Assembly (NCBI GenBank): GCA_018806915.1
Contig: JAGKQI010000080.1
Location: forward strand, 310,001-374,000
DNA length: 64,000 nucleotides
Origin: Phytophthora colocasiae
Taxonomy: Eukaryota > Oomycota > Peronosporomycetes > Peronosporales > Peronosporaceae
Direction: 5' to 3'
The notes under the pieces were generated by a model, which was not told where the DNA came from, did no database searches, and saw only the letters and a list, made by a program, of their open reading frames with translations. Both the position numbers and the translations under genes were made by a program. The stretch's first letter is position 1, and each line of letters begins with the position of its first letter. Positions 52,945-62,455 of the stretch are shown piece by piece.

Positions 52945-54024
52945 ATGAGTGTGGCAGTTGGGGGCGACTACTGGTATGAAGTACCCACGCGAATGTCGGC
53001 TGTACGTCGCATCAATAACGCCGTGCGCAACTTGGATTGGGCCCTTGTGAAGAACGTGTTGAACCCTCCAGACGGCAGTGAGGGGGCCCCGTTCGAGCTG
53101 TGTGCGGCGTCCCGAGACGACTGGGACCGCTACGTCCGAAGCGAAAATCAAGAGCTGGGGGAACACTGTATGGCGTTATGGGGCGGCAAGATCTTCATTG
53201 TCGAGTTGCAGGACAGTTTGCACGAACTAGTGGTCAAAGCCGTCGAACACGCGATCAGCGGGGCAACTGGGACTGATATAGCGCACTTGGCGAATCGTGG
53301 AGCAATGCGTATCGGTGATCGGCCGAACTTGCCAGGCGACCTCAACGCTCTAATTTCGGACCTCAAGCCTGATGCCAGCTTTGGGCCCTCTCAAGGCCTT
53401 CCTGGAGCAGTTCTCCCACCTGGATTCCGCTGGTCACAGTTCCATACGCTGAAAGTGGAGATTGGAGTATCTCAAGGGTGGGGGGCACGTATTCCACTAC
53501 AAGAACAACTGCAGGGTCCCATTCAGCGAAACCCCCGAACCTTAAACGAAAAGGCCAACGCGTGGCGGCAATGCCCAGGTGTTGAATATGTCCTCTCCAT
53601 TCGCATCAGCCCTGCACGGCGCACTCGTGAGTATCGCTTGGACTCGATTGAGAACGGACAGTTCGAAGATCCGAACATGAACCACGCAAACATCGAGCAA
53701 GGCACCACCGTGACGTTTGACGCTCGGCGCTTGCTGGGGATTCCTCAACATGCGAATCTCCCTGTTGGCTTCAACGATCCTGTTGAGTTCAACCTCTTCG
53801 ACATTGTGGACACGGTTTGTCAACAAGAGAGTGTGGATGATGCAATCGAGCAGGCTGCAGAAGACGACGCTGCTGCTGCTGCTGCCGCTGCTGAAGATGA
53901 AGATGAAGATGACGATGAAGATGATGAAGATGATGAAGATGATGAAGATGATGAAGATGATGAAGATGATGAAGATGATGAAGATGATGGACAACCCCCA
54001 CGTCGCCGCCAGCGTCGTCACTGA
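52945..54024 (+). CDS. Uma2-like (PD-(D/E)XK-type) putative nuclease, copy C
   Basis: 359 residues, ATG at 52945, apparently intact. The order of features recalls Uma2 (DUF820) endonuclease-like proteins: 'ALWGGKIFIVELQDSLHE' (78-94) resembles the 'dG.l.v...H' strand-helix start, 'LKPDASFGP' (140-148) gives a P-D pair, 'LKVEIGV' (169-175) supplies the Glu, and 'NEKANAWRQCPGVEYVLSI' (201-219) resembles the K...GV.EYW helix-strand. About 80 further residues follow, then an Ala run, an acidic (DEDD)n tail from 9-base GATGAAGAT units, and the basic end GQPPRRRQRRH, which could be a nuclear signal. The Uma2 link is inferred from pattern order alone and needs structure-based testing. It may otherwise be an unnamed oomycete family. 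Confidence 0.6.
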   Translation: MSVAVGGDYWYEVPTRMSAVRRINNAVRNLDWALVKNVLNPPDGSEGAPFELCAASRDDWDRYVRSENQELGEHCMALWGGKIFIVELQDSLHELVVKAVEHAISGATGTDIAHLANRGAMRIGDRPNLPGDLNALISDLKPDASFGPSQGLPGAVLPPGFRWSQFHTLKVEIGVSQGWGARIPLQEQLQGPIQRNPRTLNEKANAWRQCPGVEYVLSIRISPARRTREYRLDSIENGQFEDPNMNHANIEQGTTVTFDARRLLGIPQHANLPVGFNDPVEFNLFDIVDTVCQQESVDDAIEQAAEDDAAAAAAAAEDEDEDDDEDDEDDEDDEDDEDDEDDEDDEDDGQPPRRRQRRH

Positions 54025-54540
54025 CGAGCCGTCTCTAGCCAAACAGTCATGGCAACAGCACATTTCTTTTTCATCCGTACTAAGTAAAAGTTTATCGTGG
54101 TAATTGTCTTGAAGTCGTTGGCTTCATGTAGGCCAGCAGTTCTTCATAGTTGCCGCTCATTCTATGATTTGGTGGACGACAAGGGTGACGACGGTCGGTT
54201 TGCCTTCGAGGACGGAGAAGCAACAGATGAAGGTCGGACACTGGTGGAGAACGAGGTAGTACGTGGTTTGAAGAAACCCCTGGGTCCAGCGGTGGTTCCT
54301 GCGCCCATAACGATGGGCGAAGTGAACGACCGAGTCGTGGAGAAGGCTAAGTACTCGGTGAACGCCATGTATAAGTTCTGGGAGCGTCGACTGGACAACT
54401 TTGGTGATCGCTATATGGATTCGTGTCGACGACTGACAGAGCAAATGGAGAAGCAAGTGGTGAACACGCCGCACAATGTGATGTGGCTGGTGCATCGTAT
54501 TGAGGAGTATGTGGTCGGCAAGGACGGCGGCAATAAGTGA
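53539..54540 (+). repeat. Inverted arm, unit 1 left
   Basis: Pairs with 55908-56907 in opposite orientation at high identity. It covers the last 160 codons of copy C, its 3' flank and the three-exon-gene fragment. The arms enclose a spacer of about 1.37 kb. Confidence 0.85.
54163..54540 (+). pseudogene. Fragment of the three-exon gene, unit 1 left
   Basis: About 125 codons from 'YDLVDDKGDD' to the natural stop, still open and close to 39969-40341 of the parent gene. It lacks exons 1 and 2 and most of exon 3. Substitutions such as FAFEDGEATDEG for FDFEDGEATDEG are conservative. It is joined directly to the 3' flank of copy C. Confidence 0.8.
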
Positions 54541-54591
54541 ACAGAAGCAACCTTTTCAGGCAGCAGAAGAATGATGCAGGATACTGGTTCG

Positions 54592-55257
54592 AAAGGTAAT
54601 CAAAGTGGGTGGTGCGACCAGCGTAGTGGCCGGGGAAGATGGATGTTATTTGAGCCACACCTTCTGAGTCCGTGGGGGTGACGCCCCGTAGAAAAGTGTT
54701 TCGCAGATTGGACGCGTCGTAGCTGTTGCCGTTGGTGCTCGCAACTACGCCGGAGTACACTCCTGTGGCGTTCGTGTGCCACAAGTCGACGTACATATTC
54801 GTCACCGGCTTGCACGTGTTGACGTCGATCACTTGGACGTCGATGTACATGGGGACACCAGTCTGTGTCTCGCGCATGTCGGTACGGATGTACTCGCCCT
54901 TGATGTAGTACGGTCCTTCGTGACTTCTGGCTTTACGATGTACGTGGTAGTGGAGGCAAAGAGTTCACTGGATTTGGTACTCGTCGTCACAGTTAGACTC
55001 GACAGGTGCGAGTTGTGGATTTCTTGACGTAGTTTCGCGACAGCTTCAGCTCGACGAACAACAGCACGTTCTCGTAGTTGACGCGATACTGTTGTCTTCG
55101 TACATGCTGTGAGAACGGCCTGTGCGTTTTGAACGAAGAGTCTGCGTTCGTCGGTGGAGAGTGCTCGACGAGTATGATCCTCGTGGGCGGTTGTTGTGTC
55201 GAACAGGATGCATGCCGCAATGGCTGCTACAACGAGGAAAGCGGCGATCTTCACCAT
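54592..55257 (-). pseudogene. Secreted intradiol dioxygenase-like protein, broken, unit 1
   Basis: ATG at 55257 with a clear signal peptide ('MVKIAAFLVVAAIAACILF', cut near TTAHE). Near 54918 one base is missing, so the frame changes just before 'GPYYIKGEYIRTDMRETQTG'. Then come 'VDLWHTNATGVYSGV' with a probable iron-ligand Tyr, and 'GHYAGRTTH'. Intradiol dioxygenases normally read R-x-T-H-x-H there, the last His being an iron ligand; here the sequence switches after the first His to the flank of the three-exon gene (FDYLSNQYP). The protein would be secreted and cleave catechol-type rings. This copy cannot be functional. Confidence 0.7.
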
Positions 55258-55449
55258 TTTGACAGCGTTGAACTGGATTGGGGGGGGGATTTGAGGATGG
55301 TGAAGGAAAATTCTAAGTGAGGCGGTATCATGATGGCAACTAACCTACTTATCTACAGTAGTATAGTGAAGAGGGGGATACCACTTGCATTCTTGATCTT
55401 CCCAGTACTATCCTGCAACCTGCAGGCCCTGCATGCGATATATTCGGTG

Positions 55450-55787
55450 TGAATTCCTCGGTATTTGGTAGAATCAAGTCCAAATTGCTGACCAATAAGT
55501 CGGCTTCTACGGCCTGGTCTCCAACTACGCTCTGCTGGGTAGTACAGTGGATCAAGGCGTTTTCGTGTGGATTTCCATCGCAGTGGACATGACAACCAAA
55601 GCAAAGCCCGAAGGCAGTGTCGACGTACACGGGTACTGGCAGTGATGCTAATAGTACTACCACTGGCAATAGTACTACCACTGGCACCTCGGATAACACT
55701 GCATCCAGGATCACTGGACTTTCAGCTCTTCTTCTGCTGGTAGCATTTTGCACCAGTTCTTCTGGGAATCCCGTACGTACTAGCTAA
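55450..55787 (+). pseudogene. Dioxygenase-like 3' end with GPI-type tail, unit 1
   Basis: Reads 'NYALLGSTVDQGVFVWISIA' near 55525-55585 after two stops, then a Thr/Ser/Asn-rich tract and a hydrophobic C-terminus ('LSALLLLVAFC'). It is oriented opposite to the 5' part at 54592-55257, so the relic gene was split by an inversion. Confidence 0.5.
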
Positions 55788-55907
55788 AGCACGAAGAAAT
55801 GCACACCTTGCATAACTAAATTGATAAATGATAAAGGTTTCGATCATTTGCAAAGGGCTGATTGCCTTTCAAACCGGTATCCGGCTGCTTGGAAATATTG
55901 CGTGTAG

Positions 55908-56907
55908 CTCACTTGTTGCCGCCGTCCTTGCCGAGCACATACTCCTCAATACGATGCACCAGCCACATCACATTGTGCGGCGTGTTCACCACTTGCTTCT
56001 CCATTTGCTCTGTCAGTCGTCGACACGAATCCATATAGCGATCACCAAAGTTGTCCAGTCGACGCTCCCAGAACTTATACATGGCGTTCACCGAGTACTT
56101 AGCCTTCTCCACGACTCGGTCCTTCACTTCGCCCATCGTTATGGGCGCAGGAACCACGCTGGCTGGACCCAGGGGTTTCTTCAAACCACGTACTACCTCG
56201 TTCTCCACCAGTGTCCGACCTTCATCTGTTGCTTCTCCGTCCTCGAAGGCAAACCGACCGTCGTCACCCTTGTCATCCACCAAATCATAGAATGAGCTGA
56301 AAAACTATGAAGAACTGCTGGCCTAAATGAAGCCAACGACTTCAAGACAATTACCACGATAAACGTTTACTTAGTACGGATGAAAAAGAAATGTGCTGTT
56401 GCCATGACTGTTTGGCTAGAGACGGCTCGTCAGTGACGACGCTGGCGGCGACGTGGGGGTTGTCCATCATCTTCATCATCTTCATCATCTTCATCATCTT
56501 CATCATCTTCATCATCTTCATCTTCATCTTCATCTTCAGCAGCAGCAGCAGTAGCAGCAGCAGCAGCAGCGTCTTCTTCTGCAGCCTGCTCGATTGCATC
56601 ATCCACACTCTCTTGTTGACAAACCGTGTCCACAATGTCGAAGAGGTTGAACTCAACAGGATCGTTGAAGCCAACTGGGAGATTCGCATGTTGAGGAATC
56701 CCCAGCAAGCGCCGAGCGTCAAACGTCACGGTGGTGCCTTGCTCGATGTTTGCGTGGTTCATGTTAGGATCCTCGAACTGTCCGTTCACAATCGAGTCCA
56801 AGCGATACTCACGAGTGCGCCGTGCAGGGCTGATGCGAATAGAGAGGACATATTCCACACCTGGGCATTGCCGCCACGCGTTGGCCTTCTCGTTTAAGGT
56901 AACAACA
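55908..56907 (-). repeat. Inverted arm, unit 1 right
   Basis: Partner of 53539-54540. Similarity between the two arms ends abruptly at the codons for 'TLNEKANAW'. Confidence 0.85.
55909..56283 (-). pseudogene. Fragment of the three-exon gene, unit 1 right
   Basis: As in the left arm, with one extra codon near 56160 (GPASVVPAP for GPAVVPAP) and VLGKDGGNK at the end. The frame is open. Confidence 0.8.
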
Positions 56908-57458
56908 CGCATTTGTCCAGCTTGTCCATCCCGCCCTTGTAGTATTGGGGGACCCCAGCCTCGATTCACTCCAATCTCCACTTTGAGCGTATGGAACTTT
57001 GACCAGGGGAAGCCCTGAGGGAGTACTGCTCCAGAAAGACCTTGAGAGGGACCGAAGCAGACGTCAGGCTGGAGGAAGGCTATTAAAGCATTAATGTCGT
57101 CCGACAAATTCGCGCGATTGCTGATATACATCGATCCACGACTCGCCAAGTGCGCTATATCAGTCCCAGTTGCCCCGCTGATCGCGTGTTCGACGGCTAT
57201 GGCCACTTGTTGGTGCAAACTGTCCAGTAACTCGACAATTAAGACTTTGTTGTCCCACCACGTCATACAGCGTGATGGCAACGCTTGCTGCTCGGACTGG
57301 ACGTAGCGGCTCCAGTCATCTCGGGTCACCGGTTGTCGCGCAGGGAGCTCGAACGGGGCCCCCTCACTGCCGTCCGGAGGATTCAGCACATTCTCCACGA
57401 GGGACCAATTCAACCTGCGCACCGAGTTATTGATACGGCGTACAGCCGAGTTTGGCAT
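56430..57458 (-). CDS. Uma2-like putative nuclease, copy D
   Basis: 342 residues from the ATG at 57458 ('MPNSAVRRINNSVRRLNW'); upstream in-frame codons lack an ATG. The N-terminal two thirds differ from copy C ('MTWWDNKVLIVELLDSLHQ', 'LQPDVCFGPSQGLSG', 'LKVEIGVNRGWG'), but the proposed catalytic positions are kept: P-D in QPDVCF, Glu in KVEIG, then 'NEKANAWRQCPGVEYVL'. From 'TLNEKANAW' to the end it is almost identical to copy C. The acidic tail is shorter and the Ala run has a Thr. Convergent with copy C. Confidence 0.6.
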   Translation of the reverse strand: MPNSAVRRINNSVRRLNWSLVENVLNPPDGSEGAPFELPARQPVTRDDWSRYVQSEQQALPSRCMTWWDNKVLIVELLDSLHQQVAIAVEHAISGATGTDIAHLASRGSMYISNRANLSDDINALIAFLQPDVCFGPSQGLSGAVLPQGFPWSKFHTLKVEIGVNRGWGPPILQGRDGQAGQMRVVTLNEKANAWRQCPGVEYVLSIRISPARRTREYRLDSIVNGQFEDPNMNHANIEQGTTVTFDARRLLGIPQHANLPVGFNDPVEFNLFDIVDTVCQQESVDDAIEQAAEEDAAAAAATAAAAEDEDEDEDDEDDEDDEDDEDDEDDGQPPRRRQRRH

Positions 57459-57961
57459 GGTGCTTAGAGAAGTCGAAGAATGGTAACTTAAGTGACTTTG
57501 ACTCAACTGGCCCAAGAAGTAGCATAAAAAGGTGTAGCCAACATATCCCCTATCCTTTTTAGCTGTTATATCTGACCCCGATTTACAGACCCTGGATAGG
57601 AGTATATAATATAATATATCGTGTTTCCATTATACGTGTATAGGCAATTGAAAATGGTTATTCCTGGTCAGATCTGGTCCGATGGCTATGCCCGGATATG
57701 CCGCAACCGAGGTGACTCAGAACTGGTGTCATCAGTGGGAGGACTCAGAAATGGGAGGTCTCTGTGATGGTCGCAATGAATTTGATGCTACAGTACCCAT
57801 CTCCCGTTAAATCTGGCAACCATCGACGCCAGGCTTCCATTCATTTGCTTGCCTTGGGTCGAAATTCACAGTCCTGCAGCACGCACTTCTCATTATTCCG
57901 TGTTGGGCCTTCTTCCACCTGACTCGCTCAGTGAATCTCACGCCTACGACCCACGGCAGAA
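57459..57961. promoter_or_regulatory. Bidirectional promoter region between copies D and E
   Basis: 503 bp separate two divergent start codons. The region includes an AT-rich GTATATAATATAATATAT stretch near 57603, a CTCATTATTCC initiator-like element near 57890 for copy E, and the intact TTAA site (57488-57491) used by piggyBac in the preceding promoter. No open frame of note. Confidence 0.5.
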
Positions 57962-59029
57962 ATGAGTGTGGCAGTTGGGGGCGACTACTGGTATGAAGTA
58001 CCCACGCGAATGTCGGCTGTACGTCGCATCAATAACGCCGTGCGCAACTTGGATTGGGCCCTTGTGAAGAACGTGTTGAACCCTCCAGACGGCAGTGAGG
58101 GGGCCCCGTTCGAGCTGTGTGCGGCGTCCCGAGACGACTGGGACCGCTACGTCCGAAGCGAAAATCAAGAGCTGGGGGAACACTGTATGGCGTTATGGGG
58201 CGGCAAGATCTTCATTGTCGAGTTGCAGGACAGTTTGCACGAATACGTGGTCAAAGCCGTCGAACACGCGATCAGCGGGGCAACTGGGACTGATATAGCG
58301 CACTTGGCGAATCGTGGAGCAATGCGTATCGGTGATCGGCCGAACTTGCCAGGCGACCTCAACGCTCTAATTTCGGACCTCAAGCCTGATGCCAGCTTTG
58401 GGCCCTCTCAAGGCCTTCCTGGAGCAGTTCTCCCACCTGGATTCCGCTGGTCACAGTTCCATACGCTGAAAGTGGAGATTGGAGACTCTCAAGGGTGGGG
58501 GGCACGTATTCCACTACAAGAACAACTGCAGGGTCCCATTCAGCGAAACCCCCGAACCTTAAACGAAAAGGCCAACGCGTGGCGGCAATGCCCAGGTGTT
58601 GAATATGTCCTCTCCATTCGCATCAGCCCTGCACGGCGCACTCGTGAGTATCGCTTGGACTCGATTGAGAACGGACAGTTCGAAGATCCGAACATGAACC
58701 ACGCAAACATCGAGCAAGGCACCACCGTGACGTTTGACGCTCGGCGCTTGCTGGGGATTCCTCAACATGCGAATCTCCCTGTTGGCTTCAACGATCCTGT
58801 TGAGTTCAACCTCTTCGACATTGTGGACACGGTTTGTCAACAAGAGAGTGTGGATGATGCAATCGAGCAGGCTGCAGAAGACGACGCTGCTGCTGCTGCT
58901 GCTGCCGCTGCTGAAGATGAAGATGACGATGAAGATGATGAAGATGATGAAGATGATGAAGATGATGAAGATGATGAAGATGATGAAGATGATGGACAAC
59001 CCCCACGTCGCCGCCAGCGTCGTCACTGA
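57962..59029 (+). CDS. Uma2-like putative nuclease, copy E
   Basis: 355 residues, near-identical to copy C: a Leu-to-Tyr change in 'SLHEYVVKAV', Val-to-Asp in 'VEIGDSQGWG', and shorter acidic and altered Ala tracts. The proposed PD, VEIG and K...GVEYVL positions are kept. It appears intact. Confidence 0.6.
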   Translation: MSVAVGGDYWYEVPTRMSAVRRINNAVRNLDWALVKNVLNPPDGSEGAPFELCAASRDDWDRYVRSENQELGEHCMALWGGKIFIVELQDSLHEYVVKAVEHAISGATGTDIAHLANRGAMRIGDRPNLPGDLNALISDLKPDASFGPSQGLPGAVLPPGFRWSQFHTLKVEIGDSQGWGARIPLQEQLQGPIQRNPRTLNEKANAWRQCPGVEYVLSIRISPARRTREYRLDSIENGQFEDPNMNHANIEQGTTVTFDARRLLGIPQHANLPVGFNDPVEFNLFDIVDTVCQQESVDDAIEQAAEDDAAAAAAAAAEDEDDDEDDEDDEDDEDDEDDEDDEDDGQPPRRRQRRH

Positions 59030-59547
59030 CGAGCCGTCTCTAGCCAAACAGTCATGGCAACAGCACATTTCTTTTTCATCCGTACTAAGTAAACGTTTAT
59101 CGTGGTAATTGTCTTGAAGTCGTTGGCTTCATTTAGGCCAGCAGTTCTTCATAGTTTTTCAGCTCATTCTATGATTTGGTGGATGACAAGGGTGACGACG
59201 GTCGGTTTGCCTTCGAGGACGGAGAAGCAACAGATGAAGGTCGGACACTGGTGGAGAACGAGGTAGTACGTGGTTTGAAGAAACCCCTGGGTCCAGCGGT
59301 GGTTCCTGCGCCCATAACGATGGGCGAAGTGAAGGACCGAGTCGTGGAGAAGGCTAAGTACTCGGTGAACGCCATGTATAAGTTCTGGGAGCGTCGACTG
59401 GACAACTTTGGTGATCGCTATATGGATTCGTGTCGACGACTGACAGAGCAAATGGAGAAGCAAGTGGTGAACACGCCGCACAATGTGATGTGGCTGGTGC
59501 ATCGTATTGAGGAGTATGTGGTCGGCAAGGACGGTGGCAATAAGTGA
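58556..59547 (+). repeat. Inverted arm, unit 2 left
   Basis: Partner of 60905-61903; same content as the unit 1 arms. Confidence 0.85.
59173..59547 (+). pseudogene. Fragment of the three-exon gene, unit 2 left
   Basis: Open frame from 'DLVDDKGDDG' to the natural stop, nearly identical to the unit 1 fragments. Confidence 0.8.
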
Positions 59548-59598
59548 ACAGAAGCAACCTTTTCAGGCAGCAGAAGAATGGTGCAGGATACTGGTTTG

Positions 59599-60264
59599 AA
59601 AGGTAATCAAAGTGGGTGGTGCGACCAGCGTAGTGGCCTGGGAAGATGGAGGTCATTTGAGCCACACCTTCCGTGTCCGTGGGGGTGACGCCCCATAGGA
59701 AAGTGTTTTGCAAATTAGACTCGTCGTAGCTGTTGCCGTTGGTGCTCGCAACTACGCCGGAGTACACTCCTGTGGCGTTCGTGTGCCACAAGTCGACGTA
59801 CATATTCGTCACCGGCTTGCACGTGTTGACGTCGATCACTTGGACGTCGATGTACATGGGGACACCAGTCTGTGTCTCGCGCATGTCGGTACGGATGTAC
59901 TCGCCCTTGATGTAGTACGGTCCTTCGTGACTTCTGGCTTTACGATGTACGTGGTAGTGGAGGCAAAGAGTTCACTGGATTTGGTACTCGTCGTCACAGT
60001 TAGACTCGACAGGTGCGAGTTGTGGATTTCTTGACGTAGTTTCGCGACAGCTTCAGCTCGACGAACAACAGCACGTTCTCGTAGTTGACGCGATACTGTT
60101 GTCTTCGTACATGCTGTGAGAACGGCCTGTGCGTTTTGAACGAAGAGTCTGCGTTCGTCGGTGGAGAGTGCTCGACGAGTATGATCCTCGTGGGCGGTTG
60201 TTGTGTCGAACAGGATGCATGCCGCAATGGCTGCTACAACGAGGAAAGCGGCGATCTTCACCAT
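59599..60264 (-). pseudogene. Intradiol dioxygenase-like relic, unit 2
   Basis: ATG at 60264. It carries the same signal peptide, the same missing base near 59925 and the same junction after 'GRTTH' as in unit 1, so the lesions predate the tandem duplication. A few substitutions (for example 'LQNTFLWGVTPTD') differ. Confidence 0.7.
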
Positions 60265-60449
60265 TTTGACAGCGTTGAACTGGATTGGGGGGGGGATTTG
60301 AGGATGGTGAAGGAAAATTCTAAGTGAGGCGGTATCATGATGGCAACTAACCTACTTATCTAGTGAAGAGGGGGATACCACTTGCATTCTTGATCTTCCC
60401 AGTACTATCCTGCAACCTGCAGGCCCTGCATGCGATATATTCGGTGTGA

Positions 60450-60780
60450 ATTCCTCGGTATTTGGTAGAATCAAGTCCAAATTGCTGACCAATAAGTCGG
60501 CTTCTACGGCCTGGTCTCCAACTACGCTCTGCTGGGTAGTACAGTGGATCAAGGCGTTTTCGTGTGGATTTCCATCGCAGTGGACATGACAACCAAGCAA
60601 AGCCCGAAGGCAGTGTCGACGTACACGGGTACTGGCAGTGATGCTAATAGTACTACCACTGGCAATAGTACTACCACTGGCACCTCGGATAACACTGCAT
60701 CCAGGATCACTGGACTTTCAGCTCTTCTTCTGCTGGTAGCATTTTGCACCAGTTCTTCTGGGAATCCCTGTACGTACTAG
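60450..60780 (+). pseudogene. Dioxygenase-like 3' end with GPI-type tail, unit 2
   Basis: As in unit 1, open from about 60490 to 60780 with 'VDQGVFVWISIAVDMTTK', the Thr/Asn tract and the hydrophobic tail. Confidence 0.5.
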
Positions 60781-60904
60781 CTGAAGCACGAAGAAATGCA
60801 CACCTTGCATAACTAAATTGATAAATGATAAAGGTTTCGATCATTTGCAAAGGGCTGATTGCCTTTCAAACCGGTATCCGGCTGCTTGGAAATATTGCGT
60901 GTAG

Positions 60905-61903
60905 CTCACTTGTTGCCGCCGTCCTTGCCGAGCACATACTCCTCAATACGATGCACCAGCCACATCACATTGTGCGGCGTGTTCACCACTTGCTTCTCCA
61001 TTTGCTCTGTCAGTCGTCGACACGAATCCATATAGCGATCACCAAAGTTGTCCAGTCGACGCTCCCAGAACTTATACATGGCGTTCACCGAGTACTTAGC
61101 CTTCTCCACGACTCGGTCCTTCACTTCGCCCATCGTTATGGGCGCAGGAACCACCGCTGGACCCAGGGGTTTCTTCAAACCACGTACTACCTCGTTCTCC
61201 ACCAGTGTCCGACCTTCATCTGTTGCTTCTCCGTCCTCGAAGGCAAACCGACCGTCGTCACCCTTGTCATCCACCAAATCATAGAATGAGCTGAAAAACT
61301 ATGAAGAACTGCTGGCCTAAATGAAGCCAACGACTTCAAGACAATTACCACGATAAACGTTTACTTAGTACGGATGAAAAAGAAATGTGCTGTTGCCATG
61401 ACTGTTTGGCTAGAGACGGCTCGTCAGTGACGACGCTGGCGGCGACGTGGGGGTTGTCCATCATCTTCATCATCTTCATCATCTTCATCATCTTCATCAT
61501 CTTCATCATCTTCATCATCTTCATCGTCATCTTCATCTTCAGCAGCGGCAGCAGCAGCAGCAGCAGCGTCTTCTTCTGCAGCCTGCTCGATTGCATCATC
61601 CACACTCTCTTGTTGACAAACCGTGTCCACAATGTCGAAGAGGTTGAACTCAACAGGATCGTTGAAGCCAACTGGGAGATTCGCATGTTGAGGAATCCCC
61701 AGCAAGCGCCGAGCGTCAAACGTCACGGTGGTGCCTTGCTCGATGTTTGCGTGGTTCATGTTAGGATCCTCGAACTGTCCGTTCACAATCGAGTCCAAGC
61801 GATACTCACGAGTGCGCCGTGCAGGGCTGATGCGAATGGAGAGGACATATTCAACACCTGGGCATTGCCGCCACGCGTTGGCCTTCTCGTTTAAGGTAAC
61901 AAC
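60905..61903 (-). repeat. Inverted arm, unit 2 right
   Basis: Partner of 58556-59547. Confidence 0.85.
60906..61277 (-). pseudogene. Fragment of the three-exon gene, unit 2 right
   Basis: Open frame matching the other fragments; it lacks the extra codon seen at 56160. Confidence 0.8.
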
Positions 61904-62455
61904 ACGCATTTGTCCAGCTTGTCCATCCCGCCCTTGTAGTATTGGAGGACCCCAGTCTCGATACACTCCAATCTCCACTTTGAGCGTATGGAACTTTGAC
62001 CAGGGGAAGCCCTGAGGGAGTACTGCTCCAGAAAGACCTTGAGAGGGACCGAAGCAGACGTCAGGCTGGAGGAAGGCTATTAAAGCATTAATGTCGTCCG
62101 ACAAATTCGCGCGATTGCTGATATACATCGATCCACGACTCGCCAAGTGCGCTATATCAGTCCCAGTTGCCCCGCTGATCGCGTGTTCGACGGCTATGGC
62201 CACTTGTTGGTGCAAACTGTCCAGTAACTCGACAATTAAGACTTTGTTGTCCCACCACGTCATACAGCGTGATGGCAACGCTTGCTGCTCGGACTGGACG
62301 TAGCGGCTCCAGTCATCTCGGGTCACCGGTTGTCGCGCAGGGAGCTCGAACGGGGCCCCCTCACTGCCGTCCGGAGGATTCAGCACATTCTCCACGAGGG
62401 ACCAATTCAACCTGCGCACCGAGTTATTGATACGGCGTACAGCCGAGTTTGGCAT
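61424..62455 (-). CDS. Uma2-like putative nuclease, copy F
   Basis: 343 residues from the ATG at 62455. Same subtype as copy D, with 'KVEIGVYRDWG' as in copy B where D has 'VNRGWG'. The 3' third matches the plus-strand copies, including a longer acidic tract than D. It appears intact. Confidence 0.6.
   Translation of the reverse strand: MPNSAVRRINNSVRRLNWSLVENVLNPPDGSEGAPFELPARQPVTRDDWSRYVQSEQQALPSRCMTWWDNKVLIVELLDSLHQQVAIAVEHAISGATGTDIAHLASRGSMYISNRANLSDDINALIAFLQPDVCFGPSQGLSGAVLPQGFPWSKFHTLKVEIGVYRDWGPPILQGRDGQAGQMRVVTLNEKANAWRQCPGVEYVLSIRISPARRTREYRLDSIVNGQFEDPNMNHANIEQGTTVTFDARRLLGIPQHANLPVGFNDPVEFNLFDIVDTVCQQESVDDAIEQAAEEDAAAAAAAAAEDEDDDEDDEDDEDDEDDEDDEDDEDDGQPPRRRQRRH

Larger units (their letters stand above)
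52465..57487. repeat. Tandem array unit 1
   Basis: 5023 bp counted from TTAA to TTAA. Contents in order: promoter region, copy C (+), three-exon-gene fragment (+), dioxygenase relic (-), dioxygenase tail (+), three-exon-gene fragment (-), copy D (-). Unit 2 repeats this order with near-identical sequence. Confidence 0.9.

Noticed and set aside
53890..53995. Regular short repeats as a possible CRISPR array
   Set aside because: Contiguous 9-base coding repeats with no spacers, in a eukaryotic genome.
53542..54063. Antisense frames with IIFIIF, HLHHLH or MMKMMK repeats across the array
   Set aside because: They are the other readings of the 9-base acidic-tail repeat.
55353..55753. Minus-strand frame with 'GCHVHCDGNPHEN', resembling a metal-binding motif
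   Set aside because: It is the antisense of the dioxygenase-like C-terminus, whose plus-strand reading has a recognisable Thr-rich tract and GPI-type tail and recurs at 47 and 60 kb.
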